DNA of 64,000 nucleotides from an uncultured Oscillospiraceae bacterium (GTDB lineage Bacteria; Bacillota; Clostridia; Oscillospirales; Ruminococcaceae): positions 62,001 to 126,000 of the forward strand of contig CAJUHS010000002.1 of the NCBI GenBank assembly GCA_910586535.1. Reading direction: 5' to 3'. The translations under genes were made by a program, and so were the position numbers. Shown one piece after another: positions 53,501 through 62,691 of this stretch; the first letter of the stretch is position 1; each line of letters begins with the position of its first letter. The notes below the pieces were generated by a model that was given only the letters and a program-made list of their open reading frames with translations, was not told where the DNA came from and ran no database searches.

Positions 53501-54846
53501 CTTACAGCGCCTATTTCAATTATTCTGTCTCCCTGCGCGCTGAAGCCGGTGGTCTCAATATCGAAAACAATTACCTCGCCGTTCAAAGAAACGTCCTTAA
53601 ACACATTGACTGCGTTAGTCCTGTCGTTTACCGAGTAAGCCTCGCAGCCGTAAATGACCTTGAAATCTCCGCCGTTCTTGCGTATCTTTGCAGCAGCCGA
53701 AGCGGCCTCCGGAAAAGCCTGTGCAACGCCGTGGTCTGTGATAGCCATAGCGGTGTGTCCCCATGAATACGCCCTTTCTATCAGCTTTGAAGCTGGAGTT
53801 ATTGCGTCCATGGCGGACATATTGGTATGCAGATGAAGCTCGACTCTTTTGGTTTCGGAAATATCCTTTCGTTCCGTTTTACCGACCTGCATAATGTCGT
53901 TGGCTTTTATCACAAATTCATTGTCGAATGTGTCAAAATCTGCTTTGCCCTTTAGCAGAACAGTACCGCCCTTTTTAAATGCGGCAAGAACATTTTCGTC
54001 CTCTTTATTTTCAAAGCTTTTAACTGAAATAGAGCTTGTATAGTCGGTAATACTTATAGACACCACACGCTTTTCACCGTTTTTGGTGCGTATATCCTTT
54101 TCAGAATAATCAAAAACGTCTCCCCACACGGTAATATTGTTCATCTTGCTCGTGATATCGGAAATATTTATAACAGGCGAATCTATAGTTCTGCCCTTGA
54201 TAAGCTTTGCGCCCTCTTTAAGGATAGGAAGGTCTTTAAAATCAATTGTAATAACAGACTCCTTTGGAACTGACTGAACCTCCCTGCTGTCCGTATACCG
54301 TTCTTCCGGAGGTACTTCTATCGGAGCAGGCATTTCCGAAATGACCTGAGCCATTCTTTTAGCGTAATCGTCTTCCGAAGGCTGAAAATTGCCTTCCGCC
54401 AGAACGACCTTGATATTTGCAGAAAAGACTTCTCTTATAAGCTTTTCAAGCTCAGTATCGGCTCCTGCTTTTTTCAGAGTACCGTAGCCTGCGCCGTTAA
54501 CATTTACAGTAACCGTGCTATCGCAGAAAACATAGTCCGCCCTGTCGAGATGACCGTTGACAACATATAGTCTGCGTTTTAGCATCGACACAATATCCGG
54601 CATACATTTTTCACTAAAAAGCGCAGGACTGTAACGGCAGTTTAACGTAAATGCGCCAATACCCAGATTATTTTTCATTGATTTTTCAAAATCAATTACA
54701 TAATCGTATTTCTGCACCTGTTCGTAGGACGCAAATACAATCAGCTCGCGTTTTTTTTCATTATGGATAAGCTTTAGAGCTTCCCCCCTGCCGATAGAAT
54801 TAGGTATGTCCGAAATAAAGTCGGAAAAAAGTTCCTTTACAAGCAT
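50512..54846 (-). CDS. polC: DNA polymerase III PolC-type catalytic subunit
   Basis: The Gram-positive replicative polymerase, 1444 residues. The N-terminal region is followed by an OB domain (about 215-330, [18 protein letters not shown]), a PHP domain (from about 332, [16 protein letters not shown]), and an inserted proofreading DnaQ exonuclease (from about 425, [19 protein letters not shown]). The PHP then resumes, with the palm containing the catalytic DIDLNF and a zinc element (CPNC...CEKCGTPY). C-terminal fingers include [10 protein letters not shown]. It is last in the pyrH-to-polC run, 16 bases after ispG. Confidence 0.98.
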   Translation of the reverse strand: MLVKELFSDFISDIPNSIGRGEALKLIHNEKKRELIVFASYEQVQKYDYVIDFEKSMKNNLGIGAFTLNCRYSPALFSEKCMPDIVSMLKRRLYVVNGHLDRADYVFCDSTVTVNVNGAGYGTLKKAGADTELEKLIREVFSANIKVVLAEGNFQPSEDDYAKRMAQVISEMPAPIEVPPEERYTDSREVQSVPKESVITIDFKDLPILKEGAKLIKGRTIDSPVINISDITSKMNNITVWGDVFDYSEKDIRTKNGEKRVVSISITDYTSSISVKSFENKEDENVLAAFKKGGTVLLKGKADFDTFDNEFVIKANDIMQVGKTERKDISETKRVELHLHTNMSAMDAITPASKLIERAYSWGHTAMAITDHGVAQAFPEAASAAAKIRKNGGDFKVIYGCEAYSVNDRTNAVNVFKDVSLNGEVIVFDIETTGFSAQGDRIIEIGAVRVKGLEIEDTFQTFVDPGRKIPVRITELTSITDDMVKGAPSQEEAIKKFIEFCGQAPVLIAHNASFDCSFINAGCERYGIDFSFSTIDTVKMSRSMLPHLKKHKLDFVAKELGLGDFNHHRADDDAKILARIYIILIGRLIEEHKISNISEINKCVLNVDPRSLRSYHQIILVKNAIGLKNLYKLISYGNIKYFKRNPRIPISELMAHRDGLIVGSACEAGEVFSAVKDGHPWESVKETARFYDYLEIQPIENNSFLIRDSEYPNITSEEDLRELNRKIVKLGEELNIPVVATCDVHFMDKADGIFRKILTYQKFKDAGDQASLYFRTTDEMLEEFSYLGKEKAYEVVVTNTNKIADMVNPDVVPIPPGTFTPEIPGAEEDLERISWERCKSIYGDPVPELVAKRLDRELTSIIKHGFAVLYMIAQKLVANSNEHGYQVGSRGSVGSSFVASMAGISEVNPLPPHYVCPNCKHSIFITDGSVGSGYDLPPKNCEKCGTPYNRDGHDIPFETFLGFDGDKAPDIDLNFSGEYQTFAHKYTEELFGKDNVFKAGTIGTVADKTAYGYVKHYLDERGEIASKAEINRLTIGCTGVKRTTGQHPGGMVVVPSKFEVYDFTPVQHPAEDPNSIFTTTHFDFHSLHDTILKLDELGHDVPTLYKHLEDMTGRKTLDIFPGDEKVISLCTSTEALGVRPEDIDCETGTLAIPEMGTPFVRGMLIEAKPKNFSDLLQISGLSHGTDVWLGNAQELIKENICTISDVIGTRDSIMTYLIYHGLDPKLSFKIMEITRKGNAPKLLTEEMKQDMLAHNVPQWYIDSCLKIKYMFPKAHAAAYVTAAMKLGWYKVYEPLAFYATIFTVRGEDFDAETAVQGREAVKFKISELRNKGNERTAKESSTYDMLMIVNEMMARGFEFLPIDIYKSDAEKYKIEDGKLRLPFCSAKGVGANAAKAIYEAVQEGDLLSIDELQERSGATKSVIETLEGIGALEALPKSNQISLF

Positions 54847-54862
54847 TAATTTTCACCGATTC

Positions 54863-55900
54863 CTAAAGTTTTTCTATTTCCTCTAAAAGCTCCGTCAGTA
54901 TTAAATCTTCGGGTATCTTGCGCACTATCTCTCCCTTTCTGAAAAGTACTGCGCAGCCATCTCCCCCCGCTATTCCGACGTCTGCCTCTCTTGCTTCTCC
55001 GGGACCGTTCACCACGCAGCCCATTACTGCCACAGTTATGTCCTTGTCAATGTACCTGACCGCCTCTTCAACTTTTTCAGCAAGTGAAATAAGATCAATT
55101 TTTGTACGTCCGCAAGTGGGACAGGAAACAAGTCTTACCCCTCTGCCCTTTCCTACTGCGGAAAGAATATCCCTTGCGGCGTAAAGTTCCTCAACAGGAT
55201 CTGCGGTAAGAGAAACACGGATAGTCTCACCTATTCCGTCCGCAAGGAGAGAACCTATCCCCACAGCTGATTTTATTATTCCCATGCGCTTTGTACCCGC
55301 CTCGGTAACGCCTAAATGAAGAGGGTAATCGGTATTCTCAGCAAGAAGCCGATAACCCTTTATCATGGTGGGAACGTCCGATGATTTTATGGAGATAACA
55401 ATATCATGAAAATCGCACCGCTCCAGAAGCTCCGCATGGCGAAGCGCGCTTTCGCAAAGAGCCTCCGCCGTAGGCGAACCGTATTTCGCCAGAATATCCT
55501 TTTCCAGCGAACCGGAGTTTACCCCTATCCGTATGGGAATATTTTTAGCCCCGCAAGCGTCAGCAACAGCCTTTACCCTGTCAAAATCCCCGATATTTCC
55601 AGGATTTATCCGTATCTTGTCTATACCTGCGGAAACACTTTCCAGCGCAAGCCTGTAGTCGAAATGAATATCCGCCACAAGAGGTATTTTTACAGCACTT
55701 TTTATGGCTGGAATAAGCTTTACCGCCGCCATATCGGGAATTGCCGCTCGAATTATTTCACAGCCCGCTTTTTCAAGCTCCGCCGCTTGACGAACGCTTC
55801 CCTCAATATCACTTGCGGGAACGTTAAGCATAGATTGTATGTAAATTTTATTGCCATCAAGTGTACAGTCTCCAACCTTTACAGCGTGTACAGAACGCAT
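54863..55900 (-). CDS. ispG: 4-hydroxy-3-methylbut-2-en-1-yl diphosphate synthase
   Basis: Penultimate step of the MEP isoprenoid pathway, using a [4Fe-4S] cluster. The TIM barrel contains SMLNVPASDIEGSVRQAAEL, DIHFDYRLAL and INPGNIGD. The cluster ligands are in VSCPTCGRTKID (two Cys) and GCVVNGPGEAREADVG (Cys and Glu). The 345-residue form is normal for Firmicutes. With dxr three genes upstream it supplies undecaprenyl precursors for UppS. Confidence 0.97.
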   Translation of the reverse strand: MRSVHAVKVGDCTLDGNKIYIQSMLNVPASDIEGSVRQAAELEKAGCEIIRAAIPDMAAVKLIPAIKSAVKIPLVADIHFDYRLALESVSAGIDKIRINPGNIGDFDRVKAVADACGAKNIPIRIGVNSGSLEKDILAKYGSPTAEALCESALRHAELLERCDFHDIVISIKSSDVPTMIKGYRLLAENTDYPLHLGVTEAGTKRMGIIKSAVGIGSLLADGIGETIRVSLTADPVEELYAARDILSAVGKGRGVRLVSCPTCGRTKIDLISLAEKVEEAVRYIDKDITVAVMGCVVNGPGEAREADVGIAGGDGCAVLFRKGEIVRKIPEDLILTELLEEIEKL

Positions 55901-55901
55901 T

Positions 55902-56423
55902 TTATTTCAACCTTTCATATATAATTTCTATAATTTCATTGCAAACCTTTTCTTTCAGCAATTTAAGCTTTATTTTCTTGTCAATATCTGCGAATAACCG
56001 GACTCCCCCTCCCAATATCACAGGAATAATAGAAATATGAAATATGTCAATAAGTCCGTCAGACATAAGCTGTCTGACAATATCCGCTCCGCCGCATATC
56101 CAAATATTCTTACCCTCACTCTCAATTATATCTCTTATAAGAGTACAAGGCGAACCGCTGTAAAAAACAACATTTTCATATTGACAGGCAATATCGTGAG
56201 TAATTACATAGCTTGTAAAATCCTTATATATCCACTCATTTGGCGAAAGCTCCGTTACAATTTGCCTATAGGTTTTATTTCCCATTATTACCGTGTCAAT
56301 ATCCTTTACAAACTTGGAATAGCTGTCCTCGTTGTCATATCCGTCAAGCCATTCTACATTACCATTAATGTCAGCAATATAACCGTCCAAACTCATTGCA
56401 ATATATAAAATAACTTTTCTCAC
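55902..56423 (-). CDS. RibD C-terminal/DHFR-like reductase
   Basis: A 173-residue dihydrofolate-reductase-fold protein of the RibD_C (YyaP/YwjB) group. Motifs are VILYIAMSLDGYIADINGNV, VIMGNKTYRQI and WICGGADIVRQL. The GTG start at 56423 is chosen for the excellent GGAGG ribosome site 7 bases upstream. Members reduce pteridine- or flavin-related substrates, but most are uncharacterised. Its place between rseP and ispG is not usual; it looks like an insertion into the conserved run, more AT-rich than its neighbours. Confidence 0.88.
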   Translation of the reverse strand: MRKVILYIAMSLDGYIADINGNVEWLDGYDNEDSYSKFVKDIDTVIMGNKTYRQIVTELSPNEWIYKDFTSYVITHDIACQYENVVFYSGSPCTLIRDIIESEGKNIWICGGADIVRQLMSDGLIDIFHISIIPVILGGGVRLFADIDKKIKLKLLKEKVCNEIIEIIYERLK

Positions 56424-56454
56424 AAACTTTCCTCCAAAATTTTCCGCAGAAAAA

Positions 56455-56880
56455 TTACAATTTACTTTGCTTTGCTTCAAGTATTTCAAGCATTTTCACG
56501 ACATTTTTCTCCTGATTTGGCAGCTTTGAACCCGCAACCTTAGGCGCAAACTGAAACTTCACCGTCCGCTTTTTGCCGTCGTCGAAAACCACGGTAACAA
56601 CTTTCTGTCCCAGAAGCGCCGGCTTGATCTTTATCTGCACAATATCTTCCATATTATAGGCAGCAGATTCATCGTTGATAGTGTGATACTTGCAGCACAA
56701 AAGCCGTCCCATATCGGTTATGCCGGCATAGCCTGTGATAATGTCGCTGCTGCGCGCAAAAAATCCGGTAGGCTTGAAAAGACAGTACACCGCCGTTTCC
56801 AAGCGTTCGCTTCCGATAAGGAGCTTCTCCAGTGCGGCGTTCATTTCCTCGTCTGTATACTTTTTTGTAAAGCTGCTCAT
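56455..56880 (-). CDS. Hypothetical PH-like domain protein
   Basis: A 141-residue cytoplasmic protein with alternating beta strands from about residue 28 to 115 (AVYCLFKPTGFFARSSDIIT, IVQIKIKPALLGQKVVTVVF, KKRTVKFQFAPKV) and a C-terminal helix ending EILEAKQSKL, the layout of bacterial PH-like domains. A likely helical N-terminus reads TDEEMNAALEKLL. No specific family is recognised. It follows rseP by 14 bases in the envelope/isoprenoid operon. Confidence 0.65.
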   Translation of the reverse strand: MSSFTKKYTDEEMNAALEKLLIGSERLETAVYCLFKPTGFFARSSDIITGYAGITDMGRLLCCKYHTINDESAAYNMEDIVQIKIKPALLGQKVVTVVFDDGKKRTVKFQFAPKVAGSKLPNQEKNVVKMLEILEAKQSKL

Positions 56881-56894
56881 TTTCCTGCCCCTGA

Positions 56895-57938
56895 TTATTT
56901 TATAAAAATATTTTTTACATCATTGAAAGTAACAAATATCATCAGCAGCATTAAAGCCGCAAATCCTACAAAATGTATCATACCCTCGGTCTCAGCCTTC
57001 AATGCCTTGCGGCGCACTGCCTCTATCAGCAGGAAAACCAGTCTTCCGCCGTCAAGAGCGGGTATTGGAAGCAGATTGAAAATACCGATATTTATCGTCA
57101 CCAGAGTGGCAATATCCAGAATAAAGCTGAAATCAAAACCGCTTTTTTCGGTAACGTCCCCGATGACCGTCACTATTCCCACGGGACCCTGCAAATCATT
57201 CAGCCCGTACTTTCCGACAATGATGTCCCGCAAAGACATAAGGACTATCCTGCCGTAGTACACAGCATTTTTAAATCCGTACGGAATAATATTTGCGGGA
57301 GTCACCTTTTCTTTCAAAACTTTGAAATCGTAGATCAAAGTATTTTTTCCCGTTTCCTTATCAGCTTCCACAGCAAATTTTACTCCGTTTACCGCCACAT
57401 TTTTGCCGTCCCTCTTTACAACAAAATCAACAACACCGTCCTCGTCGTTTCCAAGCTGATAAGTAATGTCCTTTACCGAAAAGATATGCACGCCGTTTAT
57501 CTCCGTTATTTTGTCACCAAGCTGCAAACCGTACCTTGAACTGGCAGCGTCCTCGGAAAACCAAACTATCTGCGTAGACACCGCACCGCCCTCCACAAGG
57601 AGAAGGATCAACGAAAGAATAAATCCGAGAACAAGGTTCATCACCGCACCCGCAGCAATAGTAGCCATTCTTGCCCACACGGGCTTTTGACGGAATGAAT
57701 CAGGAGTACACCTTTCCTCGTCCTCGCCCATTGCACAAAAGCCGCCTATAGGCAGCAATCTTATAGTGTAAAGGGTATCACCTTTCTGCTTCTTAAATAT
57801 CACAGGACCCATGCCTACTGCAAATTCGTCCACTCTTATGCCGCAAAGTTTTGCAACGGTGAAGTGTCCCAGCTCGTGGATAATTATTATCAGACAAAAA
57901 AACACAGCGGCAATCAAAATTGAAAGAAAAGTATTCAT
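56895..57938 (-). CDS. rseP: Site-2 intramembrane zinc metalloprotease RseP/RasP
   Basis: A 347-residue membrane protease that cuts anti-sigma factors and signal-peptide remnants within the bilayer. The zinc motif HELGH (residues 21-25) is in the first membrane segment, the central PDZ domain is about 115-190 (SRYGLQLGDKITEINGVHIF), and the second active-site motif is PIPALDGGRLVFLL. Four hydrophobic segments are visible. It sits directly after dxr, matching the cdsA-dxr-rasP order of B. subtilis. Confidence 0.96.
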   Translation of the reverse strand: MNTFLSILIAAVFFCLIIIIHELGHFTVAKLCGIRVDEFAVGMGPVIFKKQKGDTLYTIRLLPIGGFCAMGEDEERCTPDSFRQKPVWARMATIAAGAVMNLVLGFILSLILLLVEGGAVSTQIVWFSEDAASSRYGLQLGDKITEINGVHIFSVKDITYQLGNDEDGVVDFVVKRDGKNVAVNGVKFAVEADKETGKNTLIYDFKVLKEKVTPANIIPYGFKNAVYYGRIVLMSLRDIIVGKYGLNDLQGPVGIVTVIGDVTEKSGFDFSFILDIATLVTINIGIFNLLPIPALDGGRLVFLLIEAVRRKALKAETEGMIHFVGFAALMLLMIFVTFNDVKNIFIK

Positions 57939-57956
57939 AAAACCTCGCCTACTCGT

Positions 57957-59102
57957 TTAATAATTTATTTCGTTAAAGACAAAATTACGTGCAGCCATTT
58001 CGGCTCTTTTAATATCCTCATAGGTATCAAATGGCATTTCGGGAAGTCTGTCAAGGGATTTCCTTACAAGCTCACCTATTTTAAGGAATGGAATCTCCCT
58101 GCTAAGAAACAGCCCTACCGCTTCCTCGTTTACGGCATTCACAACGCAGGGATAGGCTCCTCCGCGGTTTATCGCCTCAATGCAGCCGCTGAGACAGTCA
58201 AACGTCTCAAAATCAGGTTTGAAAAAAGTGAGCGTTCCGTAATCGGTAAAGGACAGCGGCTTTACATCGCACTCAACCCTTTCAGGATACAGAAGCGCGT
58301 ACTGAATTGGTATTTTCATATCTGGTACGCCCAACTGCGCGATCACTGAACGATCTTTGAATTCCACTGCGGAATGAATAACGCTTTCACGGTTCACAAC
58401 TATCTCAATATTCCGAGGACTTACACCAAAAAGCCACTTTGCCTCAATAAATTCCAGCCCCTTGTTCATAAGCGTGGCGGAGTCAATAGTTATCTTGTTT
58501 CCCATAGACCAGTTGGGGTGATTTAAAGCCTGTTCAACGGTAACGTCCTCGAGCTCATACTTTTTCAACCCGAAAAACGGTCCGCCCGAAGCAGTAAGAA
58601 TTATTTTGCTCAACTGCTTTTTATCGTTCCCCTGCAAGCATTGAAATATTGCAGAATGCTCGCTGTCTATCGGATAGATATTCACACCGTTTTTTTCCGC
58701 CTCGGACATGACGATATGACCTCCTACAACAAGAGTTTCCTTGTTGGCAAGAGCCACATCTACGCCGTTTTCTATTGCCGTAAGAGTAGGAAGCAAACCA
58801 ACCATTCCGACCACAGAATTTACAAACAAATCGGCTGTCTTGTCCGAAGCGATTTCGCACAGCCCTTCCATTCCGCAAAGTACTTTTATCCCAGTATCAG
58901 CAAGACGCTCGCGCATTTCAAGGTAGTGTCCGTCGCTGTAAACGCATACTTTTTCCACAGAAAACTCTCTTGCCTGATTTTCAAGCAAAGCCGTGCTGCT
59001 GTGTGCAGCCAAAGCCTTTACAGTAATATTATGCTTACGGCAAACGTCTAATGTCTGTTTCCCTATAGACCCGGTTGAACCGATCAGAGTAATAGTTTTC
59101 AC
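57957..59102 (-). CDS. dxr: 1-deoxy-D-xylulose 5-phosphate reductoisomerase
   Basis: First committed step of the MEP pathway (NADPH, divalent metal). The N-terminal Rossmann motif is LIGSTGSIGKQTLD, followed by ANKETLVVGG, PIDSEHSAIFQ (substrate/metal) and ILTASGGPFFG, with the C-terminal helical domain closing the fold. The GTG at 59102, preceded by AAAGGA, gives a normal 381-residue protein; an in-frame extension of 41 codons upstream reads through hairpins and is rejected. A structured leader with terminator separates it from cdsA. Confidence 0.96.
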   Translation of the reverse strand: MKTITLIGSTGSIGKQTLDVCRKHNITVKALAAHSSTALLENQAREFSVEKVCVYSDGHYLEMRERLADTGIKVLCGMEGLCEIASDKTADLFVNSVVGMVGLLPTLTAIENGVDVALANKETLVVGGHIVMSEAEKNGVNIYPIDSEHSAIFQCLQGNDKKQLSKIILTASGGPFFGLKKYELEDVTVEQALNHPNWSMGNKITIDSATLMNKGLEFIEAKWLFGVSPRNIEIVVNRESVIHSAVEFKDRSVIAQLGVPDMKIPIQYALLYPERVECDVKPLSFTDYGTLTFFKPDFETFDCLSGCIEAINRGGAYPCVVNAVNEEAVGLFLSREIPFLKIGELVRKSLDRLPEMPFDTYEDIKRAEMAARNFVFNEINY

Positions 59103-59145
59103 TTTAAAAATTCCTTTCATACTGAAAACTAATAAAAAAGTATAT

Positions 59146-59260
59146 AAAAAGTCTGCACAAAAACTTGCATATATGTGTTTTTGTGCAGATTTTTTATCTG
59201 CACTTTTATCAAATTTTAGGAGCAAAACACATATCAGGCGTACAAATTGTTTTGTACGCC
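59146..59260 (-). promoter_or_regulatory. Mutually exclusive hairpins with terminator before dxr
   Basis: Minus-strand RNA order: hairpin 59237-59246/59251-59260 (10 bp, loop 4); then segment A (59196-59203), B (59177-59190), C (59152-59164). A pairs with B over 8 bp. B pairs with C over 13 bp and is followed by five U (59146-59150), an intrinsic terminator. A and C compete for B. In addition 59224-59234 complements 59171-59181 (11 bp), part of the B-C loop. This is the layout of an attenuator; the trigger is unknown. Confidence 0.6.
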
Positions 59261-59278
59261 CGATTTTCGTCCTAATTT

Positions 59279-60109
59279 TTAACTAAATAAAGTAATGTGG
59301 CTTAGCGTAAACATCATAAACGGCGCAACAAAAAGTACGCTGTCAAATCTGTCCATAAGCCCTCCGTGACCCGGCATTATGTTTCCAAAATCCTTTATGC
59401 CAAACTGACGCTTTATCAGCGAAGCGGACAGGTCTCCCACTATTCCGAGAACGCCGCATACAATTCCCATAAGCACAAGCCACAAGTAATTTACCTCAAA
59501 GGACACGCCGAAATGCCCCATAACCAAGCGGTACAGAAAAGCATAAACCGCAAAAACCAACCCAACAGTTAAAACGCCGCCTATAGCCCCCTCAACTGTC
59601 TTTTTAGGGGATATTTCAGGACAAAGCTTGTGTTTTCCTAAAAATGTACCGACAAAATATGCGCCGGAATCGCCCAGCCATGCTCCCGCAAGGCACAAAA
59701 TAACATAGCAGACTCCGTGCGTTGCGTCAAGATTTTTAAGGGAAACAATACAGCACATGGACAGCGTGGAAAGAAGCGTTACCGCCAGCATACAGCATAT
59801 CTTTTCAAAGGATATGGTCTTGTGCTCCGCGATATACCCAACAAACACGAGAAAAATACATGACGTGGAAACAATATACTTCATTTCCATGCCCTCAAAT
59901 TCCGCAAGGAACGGCATAACTGCAGCAAAAATAACGCACACGATACTGTGAAATTTATGCTTGATACAGTCGCAGGCGGTCAGAAGTTCATACAGCATAA
60001 TAACAGCAATTGCCGAAACTGTGAGATTAAAAACAGGGGTAGCCGACAAAAACAGCACGCCTATCGCTATAGCTATTCCGATCACTGCTGTAATAATCCG
60101 GGTACCCAT
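59279..60109 (-). CDS. cdsA: Phosphatidate cytidylyltransferase
   Basis: Makes CDP-diacylglycerol from phosphatidate and CTP for phospholipid synthesis. A membrane protein with about eight hydrophobic segments over 276 residues. The family signature is in the last third (VGDLSASLIKRQFGIKDFG followed by MPGHGGLMDRFDSV) with metal-binding aspartates. The ATG at 60109 is chosen because AAGGA lies upstream; the in-frame ATG at 60121 sits on the ribosome site itself. It follows uppS, the conserved order. Confidence 0.95.
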   Translation of the reverse strand: MGTRIITAVIGIAIAIGVLFLSATPVFNLTVSAIAVIMLYELLTACDCIKHKFHSIVCVIFAAVMPFLAEFEGMEMKYIVSTSCIFLVFVGYIAEHKTISFEKICCMLAVTLLSTLSMCCIVSLKNLDATHGVCYVILCLAGAWLGDSGAYFVGTFLGKHKLCPEISPKKTVEGAIGGVLTVGLVFAVYAFLYRLVMGHFGVSFEVNYLWLVLMGIVCGVLGIVGDLSASLIKRQFGIKDFGNIMPGHGGLMDRFDSVLFVAPFMMFTLSHITLFS

Positions 60110-60179
60110 TGTTACTATCATCCTTTTCCGTAAAATTTGCTTTTATGACTTATGTATGAGATATCATACAGGCAAAACG

Positions 60180-60893
60180 TCACACCCCGCCGAAGCGCCT
60201 TTTTCTTGATACAAAATCCTCAATAGCCTTATTCAGCTCTTTGGGGGAAAAATCAGGCCACAAAACGTCTGTAAAGTAGAATTCTGCATAGGCGGACTGC
60301 CATATCAGAAAGTTTGACAGCCTTTTTTCGCCGCTGGGACGTATTATCAGGTCTGCGTCGGGAATCCCTCCCGTATAGAGAAGTCCGGAAATAAGCGACT
60401 CGTCAACATCGGAATGCTTTATCTCCTTGTTTTCGACCATAGAGGCTATCCGCCTTGCCGCATGAACTATATCGTCGCGTCCGCCGTAGTTCATCGCAAG
60501 CAAGATCGTCATATCGTTAAAATCACGGGACGCTCTTTCAAGTTCGGTCATTTTGTCCGCCATTTCCTTGCCGAAAGCGGACTTATCCCCCAGGAAGATC
60601 AGACGCGTGTTCTCATCGGCGTAATCGCTGACCTCGTCAATATATTCGCCGAAAAGCTTCATAAGCTCGTCTATCTCGTCCTTTGGTCTGCTCCAGTTTT
60701 CTGTGGAAAACGCATAAAATGTAGCATACCTTATGCCTATTTTCTTGCAGCAGCGCGCTATTTTCCTGAACGTCAAAGCTCCCTCGCGGTGTCCGAATTT
60801 TCTCGGCAGCCCCCGCTTCTGCGCCCATCTGCCGTTTCCGTCCATAATAAAACCTATATGGACGGGCAGCTTATCCTTATCAACAGTACTCAA
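60180..60893 (-). CDS. uppS: Undecaprenyl diphosphate synthase
   Basis: Cis-prenyltransferase that builds the C55 lipid carrier for the cell wall. The 237-residue protein has the catalytic HIGFIMDGNGRWAQKRGL, GHREGALTFRK, YATFYAFSTENW and the C-terminal RPSGEKRLSNFLIWQSAYAE. The start is TTG at 60893 with AGGAG 7 bases upstream. It lies 21 bases after frr. Confidence 0.96.
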   Translation of the reverse strand: MSTVDKDKLPVHIGFIMDGNGRWAQKRGLPRKFGHREGALTFRKIARCCKKIGIRYATFYAFSTENWSRPKDEIDELMKLFGEYIDEVSDYADENTRLIFLGDKSAFGKEMADKMTELERASRDFNDMTILLAMNYGGRDDIVHAARRIASMVENKEIKHSDVDESLISGLLYTGGIPDADLIIRPSGEKRLSNFLIWQSAYAEFYFTDVLWPDFSPKELNKAIEDFVSRKRRFGGV

Positions 60894-60914
60894 TACGTTC
60901 TCCTATCGGCAACG

Positions 60915-61469
60915 TCAAATAGACATGATCTCTTTTTCTTTATCGGAAACAGCAGAATCAACATTGTCACAGAACTTGTCGGTAAGCTTTTGCATATCCT
61001 TTTCAAGACCCTTCATATCATCTTCGGTAATCTCGCCGTTCTTTTTCATTGTCTTGAATTTTTCAAGAGTATCACGTCTTACGTTTCTGAGAGTAACCTT
61101 GGCTTCCTCGCCGAACTTCTTTACCTGCTTAACAAGCTCCTTGCGGCGATCCTCAGTAGGCTGAGGAAAAGCCAGTCTGAGCGCCTTGCCGTCGTTGGTA
61201 GGTGTAATTCCTATATCGGAATTTATAATAGCTTTTTCTATAGCCTTGAGCTGGGAAACATCCCAAGGCTGAATAAGAAGATTTCTTGCCTCAACTACCG
61301 AAATAGCCGCCATCTGCTGAACGGGAGTCGGTGTTCCGTAATAGTCCACAAGCACCTTATCCAGAACAGCAGGATTAGCGCGTCCCGCCCTTATTGTAGA
61401 AAATTCGTGTTCAAGGCTTTTGAGGCATTTCTCCATTTTGCCTTCAGCGTTTTTGATCTGTTCGTTCAT
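60915..61469 (-). CDS. frr: Ribosome recycling factor
   Basis: Splits post-termination ribosomes with EF-G. The 184-residue two-domain protein shows the family patterns MEKCLKSLEHEFSTIRAGRA, LDKVLVDYYGTPTPVQQMA, NDGKALRLAFPQPTEDRRKE and VRRDTLEKFK. The ATG at 61469 has AAGGAG 9 bases upstream; a longer frame to 61520 is rejected. It is between pyrH and uppS as in B. subtilis. Confidence 0.97.
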   Translation of the reverse strand: MNEQIKNAEGKMEKCLKSLEHEFSTIRAGRANPAVLDKVLVDYYGTPTPVQQMAAISVVEARNLLIQPWDVSQLKAIEKAIINSDIGITPTNDGKALRLAFPQPTEDRRKELVKQVKKFGEEAKVTLRNVRRDTLEKFKTMKKNGEITEDDMKGLEKDMQKLTDKFCDNVDSAVSDKEKEIMSI

Positions 61470-61555
61470 AAAAATTCTCCTTTTCTTAAATTCCCGACAG
61501 TAATGTTTTACGCGTGACACGTCCCTGTCGAAAACGGTATCAGCATTAATTGGCT

Positions 61556-62281
61556 TTAACGGTCAATTACAAGAGTACCTACACTCTTGCCAATGCACGC
61601 GTCATAAATGTTATCAGGACGTTTAAGATTAAACACCAGAATGGGAATATTGTTATCCTTGCACATGGAGGCTGCCGTGCTGTCCATGACCGCAAGATTT
61701 CTTACCAGAATATCGTTGAAGCTGAGCTCGTCAAATTTTACCGCGTCGTCGTATTTATTAGGGTCTTTGTCGTAAACACCGTCGACCATAGTGGCCTTTA
61801 AAACAATATCCGCTTCGATCTCAGCAGCCCTGAGCGTTGAAGCCGTGTCCGTGGAAAAGAACGGATTTCCCGTACCGCATCCGAAAATTACTACCCTGCC
61901 CTTTTCCATATGTCTGACAGCCTTGTTTCTGATGTACGGCTCGGCAACCTGATGCATTGCAATAGCTGTCTGAACTCTTACGTCCACGCCGAGGGATTCA
62001 AGAACGTCAGCAACGGCAAGAGCGTTCATAGTGGTAGCAAGCATTCCTATATGATCTGCGCGCGTTCTGTCCATAGCGCCGCTGGAACGTCCCCTCCAGA
62101 AGTTTCCGCCGCCCACAACTATACCGATCTGAACACCGATATCAGCGCACTTTTTAATGCTTTCGCATATTTTAGTAATAATGGAATAATCCAGACCGAT
62201 CTTCTTTTCACCCGCGAGAGCCTCTCCGCTTAGTTTAAGAAGAACCCGTTTGTATTTTGGCTGTGCAATATTTTCGGACAT
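61556..62281 (-). CDS. pyrH: Uridylate kinase
   Basis: Phosphorylates UMP to UDP, cytoplasmic and hexameric. The 241-residue amino-acid-kinase-fold protein has [45 protein letters not shown] and [16 protein letters not shown]. Start is ATG at 62281; GTG codons at 62287 and 62302 are in frame and 62287 has better spacing to AAAGGA, so the N-terminus may be two residues longer. The rpsB-tsf genes usually upstream are absent here. Confidence 0.96.
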   Translation of the reverse strand: MSENIAQPKYKRVLLKLSGEALAGEKKIGLDYSIITKICESIKKCADIGVQIGIVVGGGNFWRGRSSGAMDRTRADHIGMLATTMNALAVADVLESLGVDVRVQTAIAMHQVAEPYIRNKAVRHMEKGRVVIFGCGTGNPFFSTDTASTLRAAEIEADIVLKATMVDGVYDKDPNKYDDAVKFDELSFNDILVRNLAVMDSTAASMCKDNNIPILVFNLKRPDNIYDACIGKSVGTLVIDR

Positions 62282-62324
62282 AACCACCGACCGTCCTTTC
62301 ACATGACAATATAGTATCTAATTT

Positions 62325-62353
62325 ATTTTACACCAATTTCAGCCATATGTAAA
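62325..62353 (-). promoter_or_regulatory. Sigma-A promoter of the pyrH-polC operon
   Basis: Minus-strand TTTACA (62348-62353) and TAAAAT (62325-62330), spacer 17 bases, about 45 bases before pyrH. Further upstream a weak 5-bp stem (62404-62408/62419-62423) may end the rsmI transcript. Otherwise nothing is seen between 62354 and 62485. Confidence 0.7.
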
Positions 62354-62485
62354 GAGGAAACGGAAAAAATTCACAAAAAAATTTATAGATCATACGCAAT
62401 AAACCCGATATTGAACTGTCGGGCATTTTCACTAAGTAAATACCTAACTTGTTTCTTCTCCACAAGCCGCGGGGAGCGGCGTTGC

Positions 62486-62691
62486 CTATGTCCGCCAGTA
62501 CGCCCTTACCTGATAAGTACCCTTGTCCTTTTCAAGCCTCAGTACCTCCTGCACAAGCATAGTCGCAATGCCTTTTCTTGAAAGCTTTCCAAAACCTCAA
62601 TAATGTTTATAACGGCTTCACGCGCTTCCACGAGAGCCGGGATATCGCGCGAAAGCACCGCCGCAAATCCCGTTCCCATGTGTACTGTCAT
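62486..62691 (-). pseudogene. Decayed gene remnant coupled to rsmI
   Basis: The rsmI stop overlaps an ATG (ATGA at 62688-62691) with AGGAAG upstream. The frame encodes 50 residues starting MTVHMGTGFAAVLSRDIPAL and then LVEAREAVINIIEVL, and stops at 62539. In a second frame the text continues RKGIATMLVQEVLRLEKDKG followed by TYQVRAYWR to a stop at 62486. The two halves read as one protein broken by a single frameshift near 62575. I cannot name the family; the 50-residue product could still be made. Confidence 0.5.

Noticed and set aside
50641-54043. Several long open frames antisense to polC
   Set aside because: They mirror the codon bias of polC, lack ribosome sites and show no recognisable domains; polC on the other strand is unmistakable.
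59103-59225. 41-codon N-terminal extension of dxr
   Set aside because: It runs through the terminator and hairpins; GTG 59102 has a ribosome site and gives the family length.
62404-62423. Intrinsic terminator of rsmI
   Set aside because: The stem is only 5 bp with a 10-base loop and the T tract is poor; mentioned only as a weak candidate.
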